A stretch of 64,000 nucleotides of DNA from Stictocephala bisonia (lineage: Eukaryota > Arthropoda > Insecta > Hemiptera > Membracidae): positions 186,001 through 250,000 of the forward strand of contig JAQJVL010000160.1 in assembly GCA_035578905.1 (NCBI GenBank), given 5' to 3'. The position numbers and the translations under genes are program-made. Each line of letters starts with the position of its first letter. Position 1 is the stretch's first letter. The notes beneath the pieces were generated by a model, which worked only from the letters and a program-made list of their open reading frames with translations, was not told the origin of the DNA and did no database searches. Below, one piece after another: positions 12,191 through 21,826 of this stretch.

Positions 12191-14478
12191 TTCTTACGAC
12201 TCTTAACTTTCCCATAATTCCCATAAAACTCATACGATCCCCTAATGTCCCACTTATGACAACATCACACACATGACTTGCGGGCCGGACAAATATAATT
12301 GGGTCGGACAATAAGCAACCTGCGTGTTATTTGTACTGCATATAAAGGTTCCAGCAGCAGAGGCAAATCGCTCATTATTATTCATTGTATTACTACTATC
12401 ATTAATATTGATAATTTACTACTAAATAATGATTTAATTTAATCGTTTTAAGCTTGATTCGATGGTATTATCAAGGGACTTTTAAATATTTCTGCACTAA
12501 TTAAAGTTTTATAAATGGAAAGTCATGTTTAGACGACTGTGTACGATTACTGATTAGTGGTTAGGCCGTCAAAGTCGCATTTGTCTAAATTCATAGACAA
12601 AGATGTTGGTTCAGTTGCTATAATGTTAAGTTCATACAGTTATTATGCTTATGGTAACCGACATTATGCTTTAAATTATCTTACTTTTTTTATTATTGGT
12701 TATAAGAACACGTTTTCCGCATTACTTAATATGTATCATGAAGGGTAACCTGTAGCTTACTGACTGGTGGTAGATGCCGATATGATTAACATTTTCAGTT
12801 TATTTGTACAAAGCTAGCCATTGCCTTCAGTCAGTTGTCCTGGTGTTGTTAGCGTCCCGTTGCGGTACATAAGTTGCATGCTTTTGCACTGCCACAACTG
12901 CACTCGGCAGCCAAGATGGCGGCTAGGAGGAATGTGGACCAGCCACAACAACCGCGACCTCGCCTCGGCGACGCCCTGTCTCTTGCCTTTGACCTCAGGT
13001 CTTAATCCGGCCTGTATGACCACTTTTGTAATATGGTACAATTGGCATAGTACACAATTAATAAAAATAAACGTGTAATTTAGCTTACGCCAAAAATAAA
13101 TTGTTTTATGCCCCGACGATTACCGTTTTTTGGAAGAAGGACGAAGTGTTAATTTCTAAATTATTAGATTACTAGAATTTAAATAATAATACGATTAATT
13201 TTAAAATACATTGATGTCAGCGCAGTTAAAAAAATAGGTTTTATGATAAAAAAATATAAATTTTTTGTTACGGACTTCTAACGTAGAAATTGAAAAATGT
13301 AATAATAAATAAACTAATGAATGTGTTATTATATAATGTACTTATATAAGATATTGACTGCTGGAAATTAGTAACGTTGTTAGTCTGTATTTTTACTTAA
13401 GCATATTTGGCATTTTCACCGCGGTGTTTTTCAAAAACAGATTATAAATTTGAAACTGCATAAGTTCCGATTTTTAAGTGTTATTGTGTGTGGTTTTTGA
13501 TACTGTATACTATTGTAAAAAAATATTTAGCCTATCCCTATACCGGTGGCTAATGTATTGCGCACGATCCATTTGACAAGTAAAATTTTACCTATCCAGG
13601 ATCACTCGTGCACATACGCTTTTCCACAGGTTACTTAGATGATCGCTTATTGATAAAAATGATTTATAGAATTCAAAAACAAAATTCAGTAAGGTATCTG
13701 AAAAGATAATTTTGTTCAACCCCAGATGTGCAGTCAGTCGCGCGTGCTACAGCTCCTTTCGTCTGTGAACTCTTCTAGTACCCTGTAGGTGTGAATTCAT
13801 TACTTGCAGTCTTATCCCCACCGAAAAAACGTGTATAGTATAGCTTGGGATTTTTTTCCAAATTTGTTTTTTCGTTATTTGTTCAAACAAACCCAAAATT
13901 AAATTACTTTTTGTGTTACTGGGACTGAGCGCTGTTGTCAAACTGGGCCAGTCCACAGAGTGTTCCGTCTCTGTCACTCCTGTTCATTACGACAACGCAG
14001 TACGCACGGACCTGTGTTGCTATATAGGTGTACGACATGGACTGTTTTTTCTGTACCATAAACAATCAGTAAACATGAATTGTATGTGGTGGTTATGCCC
14101 CCCACATATAACGTCTCCAGTAAATAACGTCTCCAACGAATACTTTTATGGAAGAGAACTAATTTTTAAAGTTTTGAAATCTTTACTGCCGAGTTCTCAC
14201 TTGGGGCACTATTGTAAATTAAAAACTATTTTTTCCAATCCAATACGTATGGAAATGTAACTCCACGAATGGCACCGCAGTGGTCTGGCAGAATCCAATC
14301 CAGGAGTTGAACTTCCCAAAATAGCACTCGTGCCGTATTTATGGCTCTGGTCTGGAATTCTGCTACAGCGTATACGGGGTTATTGCCCGTTATTCTCTGG
14401 AGGCTTTTAGGATTGTATAGATTCTTACAGCCGACGCTTTGCATCTGTATTGTATTGTAGCCCTGATGTAAAGCAGCC
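12191..14478. other. Non-coding stretch with one CpG/YY1-type patch
   Basis: No recognised gene. At 12840-13010 the sequence becomes GC-richer on an AT-rich background and contains CAAGATGGCGGC (12912-12923), a YY1-type promoter motif that also occurs at 35099 and 35123. This could be a small promoter or a repeat fragment. At 13740-14030 and 14260-14460 there are mildly GC-rich stretches with short open frames on both strands, none recognisable. The segment just before 14479 is the insertion flank of the Harbinger element. Confidence 0.45.
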
Positions 14479-14806
14479 TTAGGCCGGGTACACACAGTCC
14501 CGGTTAGCGGGATGCCGGTGATCGGCATCCCGGTCGGGATTGATGAGAACATGTAGTTTATTATCAGAGCGGACACACAATGCCGGTGCTGTGCGGCAAA
14601 CCGCGTGCCGGCGCTGACCCGCAAGCATGCTGCCGGCGATCGGGAGCCCTGCATCCGGTGAAAACCGGTTTGACAATACAAAACACGTGTGCGTGCTCAG
14701 ACAGTGCCGGCCGCCGGGTCCCGATTTCAGTCAAGTCGGTGGTGAGTTCGTGTTGAGGTGTGTTGCTGGTTCGTGTTGTACTCTCTAGGGCAGTGTACAG
14801 TTAATA

Positions 14807-17263
14807 ATGTTTGATACAGACAAATTTATTGAATGTGTCCACGGTATTCCAGCGTTATGGGACAAAAGCGCTGCAGAATATTCAGACAAAATCATTCGTG
14901 ACAGAGCTTGGATTGAGATAGGGATCGTCATGTATGAAGACTGGAACTGTGCAACATTGAGGGAAAGAGATGACAGAGGTAAGAGCCTTTATTTTCTTGT
15001 CAAGGGCGGTCTGGTAGCTTCGGGTTTGGGGTTCCCCTCAGAACCCGCCCCCCTCCAACAACCCAATAAACTGTTATACACATTAATTTAAAACCAATTT
15101 AAAAAATATTTTGTTAGTATTCATTTTATAGTTTAAGTTTAAATATATCGATATATGAATTTCCATAAAGAAATGTATATTTTTGTTAAATTTGTAATTA
15201 TGCTTACCACTGCCAAACCATAATATCAATTCAAGTTTGTTTGATTACAATTTGAGATATACTTTTGTAATTAACTAGTAAAAGTGTATATATTTATTAT
15301 ACAAAACCAAATTTATTATATGAACCAAATTCTAGGTTCATCAGCTGTAATAATGAGGCAAAAATAAACAAAATACGAAATTCACCAAACATTATTTATT
15401 GAAATTAAATACATATTTGTTTGTAAGTACAGTAGGTCCAAGAACAGTTGTTAATACATATAGTTTTTTTGGAAAGATACAGCTCCTACACCCATGAAAA
15501 AGTCAGCCAATGCGTTTCGAACATCTTGTCCATTACCACGGGGTCCTTGTCCCATGTTTTGGACATCTTGAAAGGGATGTGTATCTGCATCTTCGTAGTT
15601 AACTCCGTCTCTTGCTCTCACAAAATTGTGCAGAATGCAGCAAGCCTTGACGATGTCATCGATAAAATCGGGACCTACTAAAATAGGAGTATGAAAAACT
15701 CTCCATTTGTTCGCCAGAATACCAAATGCACATTCTACTGTTCTTCTAGCTCTACAATGACGGTAATTGTATACCCTCTTTCTAGCTGTTAATCCGCGAG
15801 AGGGATAAGGTGTTAATAGGTTAGTAGATAGCTTAAAGGCTTCATCAGCAATTATTACATATGGTTGTGGGTTGCCAACTGTACCAGGTAATGGAGAGGA
15901 TTGTGGTAAGTTCAGAGTGCCAGAATACAATTTTTTCCCTAGGTTGCTATTCCTGAAAGTCGTCGAGTCTCCTTCCTTCCCAAACGCACCAACGTCTATT
16001 GCAACAAATCTCAAATTGGCATCAACTAAAGCCATCAACACAATTGAAAAATATTTTTTATAATTAAAAAAATTTGACCCACCTTCTGTTGGATTTATAC
16101 ATCGTATATGTTTACCGTCTAGGCTTCCGATGCAGTTTGGGTAGTTGCTTTTCTTGTAGAACTCTTCTGCATTTGTCAGCCACATTTCCGTTGTTGGTTC
16201 TGGCATTTCCTGTGCTTTGAGATTGAGCCATATTGCTTGACAGGTTTCTCGCACTATTTGTGATATTGTACTCCGGCCTCTGTAGAACTCATACTCGAGA
16301 CTTCTAAATGTCATCCCAGTTGACAAATACCTAAAAAAAGGTATTAAATCTCAATACAATTTACAAAAACCCTAAAAATTTGTATTGTCATGTTCTGGTG
16401 TCATATTCCCTTAATAAACACACACCATAATAATTGCAAGTACCTAAGGCATGCCTTTTGTTGCAGTTAAAGAGATGAAGAATAAATGGAGGCACATCCG
16501 GGACCACTTCTTCAGGGTTTTAAATAAAGGGAAGAGCGGAGATGCTGCACCATCGAAAAGAAAGAAATATTTATATGCAGATTCTTTGAGTTTTTTGATG
16601 AATTATGAAACGAAACGACCAACATCTGGTAACATAGCAGCTAATGAAGACGAAAATATTGATGAGCCACAAGAGAGCCAAGTTTTGGAGGAAGCGGAAG
16701 AAATAACACAGGTGCCAGTAAGACCAGACATAAATACCAGACAAGACGCTTTGAAACAAAAAAAACTATCTCCTTTCCAATCCCAACTACTGATGAAATT
16801 GGATACATCGTCTGCAAAGGAAGAGGATGTTGATCGTTTGTATCTCCTATCAATGCTTTCAGATTACAAGGGATTGACAGATACTCAAAAACTAGATTTC
16901 AAAATGATGAATTTGCAGTTTTTCAGAAATGTAAAATCAATGCCGCAATATCAGACTCTTCCAATGATGCCTCCACCAAATTCTCAACCACAATCCACTG
17001 TAGTGATGCCTCCTTTCAATCGTCAATCACGAACGCCTCCAATAATCCCTCCATCAAAGCAATACTATTTGCCCCAAACGTCCTTCCAATATCAACAACC
17101 CAACACAGCTCAACCAATGGTTCAACAGATGCAACAGAAACAAACACCGCTATTAATGCACCAGTATGATGAAGCAGGTGGGAGCCAACACAACTCGGCG
17201 GCTTCGCCTACTTCCGTCAACCTCTCTCCAACAGATTCAATGCACTCCGATTATAGTTATTAA
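14807..17263 (+). CDS. MADF-domain DNA-binding protein of the Harbinger element (two exons)
   Basis: The predicted coding parts are 14807-14978 and 16467-17263, about 322 residues, split by a 1,488-bp GT-AG intron (donor AGAG|GTAAGA; acceptor TTTTGTTGCAG|TTAAAG). Exon 1 starts at ATG 14807 and encodes the first half of a MADF domain (FIECVHGIPALWDKS). Exon 2 completes it (VKEMKNKWRHIRDHF, ending near KRKKYLYADSLSFL). The rest is a low-complexity acidic then Pro/Gln/Met-rich tail. Harbinger elements normally carry such a Myb/SANT/MADF protein, which binds the transposon ends and helps bring the transposase into the nucleus; that role is inferred here. The intron contains, on the other strand, the whole catalytic exon of the transposase. 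AATAAA at 17813-17818 lies at the end of the minisatellite and could be its poly-A signal, which would put the satellite in its 3' UTR. Confidence 0.85.
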
Positions 17264-18314
17264 GTAAGAACACAATCGATAAACATTATTGCTATAACAT
17301 GCCTAAGTCGAAATGCATCATAAACATTGTAACTGTAATAATAATTTGCTTATGTAACTGTAATAATAATTTGCTTATGTAACTGTAATAATAATTTGCT
17401 TTTGTAACTGTAATAATAATTTGCCTATGTATCTGTAATAATAATTTGCCTATGTAACTGTAATAATAATTTGCCTATGTAACTGTAATAATAATTTGCC
17501 TATGTAACTGTAATAATAATTTGCCTATGTAACTGTAATAATAATTTGCTTATGTAACTGTAATAATAATTTGCTTATGTAACTGTAATAATAATTTGCT
17601 TATGTAACTGTAATAATAATTTGCCTATGTAACTGTAATAATAATTTGCCTATGTAACTGTAATAATAATTTGCCTATGTAACTGTAATAATAATTTGCC
17701 TATGTAACTGTAATAATAATTTGCCTATGTAACTGTAATAATAATTTGCCTATGTAACTGTAATAATAATTTGCTTATGTAACTGTAATAATAATTTGCC
17801 TATGTAACTGTAATAAAAATTTTATTTTACAATGTTTTCATTGTATGTTAACAATTTACATTGTTTTTGGCAACAAACATTATTTAATAGTTATTAGGAT
17901 ATTGGTTAAAAAATTCTTTTTTGCTACAGTTAAAATAATTGCAAGACATTAAAGTAATATTAGTTGTTGTAATGGAATAAAGTGACTTCTATCAGTTGTA
18001 TTAAAATGTTTCTTTACTCACCTTATAGTTATTGTAAGCCTTTCTTCTGCACTTACTGCTAATCTTTTGTTTGTATTTTGTCTTGTTATGTGTGGCCTCA
18101 ATAACACTAATAGTTCTTCAAAGGACTTAATTGACATCCTGTAGTACCCGAAAAACTTTGTTTCATAACTCAGAATACTCTCGTAAAACTTTCTAAATCT
18201 ATTTTCCGCTTTAGCATCTACATTGTAAGGATGAACCCAATGTACCCTATTTCGTTGTTTTTGTAATTCATTTGAAGCCTCTAAACAACAAACTAACTTC
18301 ACTTTGGACAACAT
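15451..18314 (-). CDS. PIF/Harbinger DDE transposase (two exons)
   Basis: The predicted exons are 18314-18022 and 16330-15451 on the minus strand, together about 390 residues. They are separated by a 1,691-bp GT-AG intron (donor ATAAG|GTGAGT; acceptor TTTTTTTAG|GTATTTG). Exon 1 has the HARBI1-like start (VHWVHPYN, then KFFGYYRMSIKSFEELL and AEERLTITI). The splice joins it in frame to YLSTGMTFRSL, the usual family context. Exon 2 is the DDE_Tnp_4 nuclease domain; I read the catalytic triad as Asp in GSLDGKH (about residue 169), Asp in IIADEAF (about 260) and Glu in RRTVECAFG (about 297). The length fits the family (HARBI1 is about 350). There is no internal stop. TTTATT at 15395-15400 gives AATAAA on this strand just after the stop. 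It would cut and paste the element at TWA sites. Confidence 0.92.
17328..17818. repeat. 25-bp minisatellite inside the Harbinger element (about 19.6 copies)
   Basis: A nearly perfect tandem repeat whose unit runs TGTAACTGTAATAATAATTT then GCYTA; the Y position (TTA or CTA) is the main variation. It begins 64 bp after the MADF stop codon, so it would be in that gene's 3' UTR. It also lies in the intron of the opposing transposase gene. The two variants are blocked (runs of C-type and T-type units), which suggests local copy-number change by unequal exchange or slippage. Confidence 0.95.
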
Positions 18315-18465
18315 GATTTGCTCCGAACAACAGGAATGCCACGTAAAGACTGAGAATCACCGGGACTGTGTGACCAGCACACAACAATCCGTTTACCGGC
18401 AACCCGGCGGCCGGCATCCCGCTAACCGGGACTGTGTATACCGGGACTGTGTATACCCGGCCTTA

Positions 18466-18721
18466 AAGCAACCAGTTTTGACGGCTACGGACGACAACGT
18501 AGATGTATTAAGTTTTGGGGCTACATTTGTAACGGCTGTCATCACAGAACGTGAGGCGTTTGTTCAGGGAGGTTATATAGTCGTGAGAGGTGTGAGTAGT
18601 GTAGGTAAAGTGAGAAGGTATAAAGACGTCATGCGTAGCGGAAGTGTACAGAATCGTCTGGGGGAGTTCAACGTTTTGTTGTTTTGATTAATAATATTTG
18701 ATAATAAATTCATTCATTCAA
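18466..18721. other. Right flank of the Harbinger element with an unassigned short open frame
   Basis: From the insertion site to 18687 one plus-strand frame stays open (QPVLTATDDNVDVLSFG...) and has fairly balanced composition, but the frame runs back into the transposon end. I recognise no domain. It could be the remnant of an older repeat into which the element inserted. Confidence 0.25.
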
Positions 18722-19094
18722 TCTTAAGAGTCAGCAGAGGCTGTCGGAGCTGTTGGCAATGTTGGTTCTAATCCCATAAGAACAATGTTATTTTAGAACC
18801 GTACATACGACCACGCGTATCCAAGTTAATCAGACGCGAATTCCTAATTATTTTTATGGAAAAAATATAAAAAATGTTTCGTTTGAAGTTTTTAATTTCC
18901 ACCTATTTTTCAAACTATGCGTATGTATTCAAAATATCAAAAGCAAACCCAATGCGCAATGTGATATCTTTTAAAATGACATCTCATGTAGCCTACTTTT
19001 GGTCAATAAATAACGAACAAATTGGATTCGCAAATAACATTGTTCTTATGGGATTAGAACCAGCATGGCCGACAGCCTCTGCTGACTCTCAAGA
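18722..19094. mobile_element. MITE with long inverted ends, 373 bp
   Basis: The left end runs TCTTAAGAGTCAGCAGAGG, then CTGTCGG, then GGTTCTAATCCCATAAGAAC. The right end (19035-19094) is the inverse of this, TCTTGAGAGTCAGCAGAGG and so on. The arms agree over roughly 55 bp, apart from about 9 extra bases in the left arm. The inside is AT-rich with no transposase. I cannot see a clear target duplication, so the superfamily is undecided. A fragment of the same family lies at 59116-59260. Confidence 0.8.
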
Positions 19095-20177
19095 CGCCGA
19101 TCGACTAGAAAGGGGTGAATATGAATTTCAATGAGCGAATGTAGCCATTGTTACAAACTAAGGACGACTATTCTTTAGTAAGTGTCTTTAGTTAATATCA
19201 CAATGTCAAATGAACAGCCTGTTGTTATCAGCTGATCCCTTTCAAAATTTGTTATAACTCTGATTAAGATTGAATTGATGATCTTAAGCTTGTGAAACCG
19301 GGTTTTACCTTCTACACAAACTATATAGTCTTACATCCTTGGCACGAAAAAACTTACAGTTGACTGTGAATTCAAACTAAATAATTTTTGTATAATTTTC
19401 TTAAGTGACAATTATTGTTAACATCCCAACCCTGGCCAAAACCCAACATTGGCACCGTAGAGTTCTCTAGTAGTGCCCGTTGGCACTAAAAGACTACAAC
19501 TACAGTACCTACCTACGTAGCTGGTTTCCATCACCATCATAGTACTGGTGCTTCAATAGATATTAAAAATACTTTAAATATTCCTATGCGTAAAAGAGAT
19601 AGTGTAATATAAAATTAATTTTAAGTAGAATTGAAATGAATTGTGGATACAGCGAATAAGCGCGGGAATCATTTCAATTTCATTATTTTGGTTACACAGC
19701 GGCATTATTACTGTTCAAATCCATGCAAATACTAAGTGCATTGCCCTGTCAAAAATGCTAGAATGTACGTGAGTGTTTATGCAGTGAAGTGTTAAACTCC
19801 ATCCAGATTGTAGCAGAAACAAAAACAGGAGTTGATGTTTGGTCAGGGACCGCCGAGTGTGCCTTTGTGGCCGGGTCTGTTGTCTGTTAGCAATAATGTT
19901 CTGACAGCAGTGCGCATTCCTTGTTAAAATGATTTTTATTGTATATTTTATCACCAAGGGAAGGGTTAACTACTATTCTTTGCTGCACAATAGAATTGCT
20001 CATTTGAGGAATGTTGCGCTACTGAAGCTAATGGCTTAGTGTATGGAATTAATTAGTACGAATTATATCACTTTATTTCTTTATACGTGTTAACAGAATC
20101 TATTCAATTTTTCACATTAGGTTTATCTTTGGTGAGTTTACTATCCAGTCTTCAAAGTGCTGAATATAGTCGACTCA
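19095..20177. other. Non-coding stretch with one dispersed repeat copy
   Basis: No gene is visible. The segment 19688-19795 is one member of a direct repeat pair (the other is at 22345-22450). Confidence 0.5.
19688..19795. repeat. Dispersed direct repeat, copy 1
   Basis: It shares ACACAGCGGCATTATTACTG, CATTGCCCTGTCAA and ATGCTAGAATGTACGTGAGT-like blocks with 22345-22450 at roughly 80 percent by eye. The two copies are in the same orientation, 2.65 kb apart, on either side of the LINE fragment. Family unknown. Confidence 0.75.
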
Positions 20178-21826
20178 CCCAATGGTTAACATTATTTTAT
20201 GGTATGGTTTCCTTAAGGGCAAGTCTACAACCAGTGCTTTAATAGCCATAATTGAATACATAATTGACGAGCTAGAGGAATCAAATTATGTATCAGCAAT
20301 ACTTATTGACTATTCTAAGGCGTTTGACTGCCTGGGACACGAACTAATATTACATAAACTTAAATCTCTCGGAGCATCATACCCAGAACTAGGTTGGTTT
20401 AGGAGCTATCTGACAGGTCGGACTCAAAGAGTAGAAATGCAACAAGCAATAAATAATACAAAGACTTCAGCCATTTCACAGCCATTGCCAAAAAAAAGAG
20501 GAGTACCTAAGGGGTCAGTTCTTGGTCCGGTTTTATTCATTCTTTGACTAATGACTTTTCTGACACTTTAAATATATACACTGATGCTAAATGTGTTATG
20601 TACGCTGATGACACTACACTAATAGTGAAAAATAAATCTGCCAAAGATCTCTCAGAAAACTTAACCAAAACACTAAACAACGCAATAGAATATTCTAATA
20701 AAAATGACCTAAAAATAAATCCTGACAAATCAATTTTACTAAATTTTAGTCGGAGAAAAGAGCCTGTGCCAACCATATCAAATATAAGACTGGAGCAAGA
20801 AACAAAATTATTGGGAATGACAATTGACTCTGACAAGCCATATCAACAACCTATGCAGTAAACTAGGATCAGGAATCTACCTAACCAGACGCATTCGTAT
20901 ATTAGGAGGACTAACAACTGCAAGAACCGCCTATTACGCATTAGTTGAATCGCACATCAGATATGGACTTGCCTTGTGGGGAGGGACAACTGAAGGAAAT
21001 CTGAACATGGTATTACTTTTGCAAAAAAAGGTAACAATACGCATACTTGCTAACCTCCAACCAAGGGATAGCTGTCGTGAAGCCTTCAAGAATCTCAAGA
21101 TACGGACAGTGGTGGTGGCTCTCTACATTGAGGCAGTTCTCCTCAGTGTTGATGACCCAGACCTACTTAGGCATGAAGATATCCACAGCTATAATACCCG
21201 ACAAGCAAGAAACTACTACCTTCCTACTCATAGGACTACGCTCTATACAAAAATACCAACGTACATAGGACAGCATCTGTACAACTGCTCACCCAATCAC
21301 CTTAAAGTCTTGAGAGGGAAAACACTAAAAAATCAACTTCAGCAATGGTTAGAGGACAATCCTTTCTACAATTTGAAGGAGTTCTTTGAAGCTGTCAGAA
21401 AATAGAAAAATACAACACCTGACATAGTAATTTAAATCATATATTGACTTGTTTTAACATTTTAGACTACAATCATAATTTTTTTTAAACTTAAATTTGA
21501 CTGTCTTTTTTATGCCATATGGTATCAGCATATTTTATCATAATTATTGATCTTGTTTTAAAATTTCAGACTACTTTCATAATATTTTTATTTAAATTTA
21601 CTGTTGTTTGTGCCATATGTTTGTATAGTATTATCAATCTTTATTTCTTATATACTTTATAACCTCTAATATTTTTATCTTTAAAACTTTACTTTGTGGA
21701 AACACTATTCTTAACATTATAAAACCTTAATGTACATTATTATCTTTACCATATTGTATATTTTGACGCAATGGATGTACTTGATGTTCACACCAATAAA
21801 GAAAATTTTGAATTTTGAATTTGAAC
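20178..21826 (+). pseudogene. 5'-truncated, frameshifted non-LTR retrotransposon (LINE) reverse transcriptase
   Basis: Three consecutive plus-strand frames form one reverse transcriptase. 20182-20547 has the early RT blocks (GFLKGKSTTSA, IDYSKAFDCLGHE, RGVPKGSVLGPVLF). 20544-20861 has the catalytic MYADDTTLIV (YADD at 20601-20612) and LKINPDKS. 20824-21405 has the thumb and C-terminal region (SHINNLC, RYGLALWGG, SYNTRQARNYY). Frameshifts near 20545 and 20825 break it, and the endonuclease and everything before RT block 2 are missing, which is usual 5' truncation. AATAAA at 21795-21800 and a TTTTGAA-type tail (21806-21824) mark the 3' end. The motifs resemble Jockey/CR1-type insect LINEs; the exact clade is uncertain. 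Confidence 0.9.

Larger units (their letters stand above)
14482..18462. mobile_element. Complete-looking PIF/Harbinger DNA transposon, 3,981 bp
   Basis: The left end starts GGCCGGGTACACACAGTCCC and the right end is its inverted counterpart finishing ...ATACCCGGCC. The element is flanked by TTA on both sides (14479-14481 and 18463-18465), the 3-bp duplication typical of PIF/Harbinger. The inverted ends are GC-rich (about 37 bp matched) and include a GGGATGCCG/CGGCATCCC hairpin (14509-14531). The right end carries a tandem 15-bp duplication, CCGGGACTGTGTATA (18426-18440 and 18441-18455). Inside are the two genes expected of the superfamily, a DDE transposase and a DNA-binding MADF (Myb/SANT-related) protein, both apparently undamaged, plus a 25-bp minisatellite. 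The intact frames suggest recent activity. Confidence 0.93.

Noticed and set aside
14226..14681. Minus-strand 151-codon frame as a gene
   Set aside because: It runs across the Harbinger border into the inverted end; different origin of its two halves.
15872..16063. Plus-strand frame and the minus frames at 16571-16853
   Set aside because: Shadows of the transposase and MADF exons on the opposite strand.
18304..18687. Plus-strand 127-codon frame as a gene
   Set aside because: It starts in antisense to transposase exon 1 and reads through the transposon end into the flank.
20537..20836. Minus-strand 99-codon frame
   Set aside because: Antisense shadow of the LINE reverse transcriptase, which has clear RT motifs on the plus strand.
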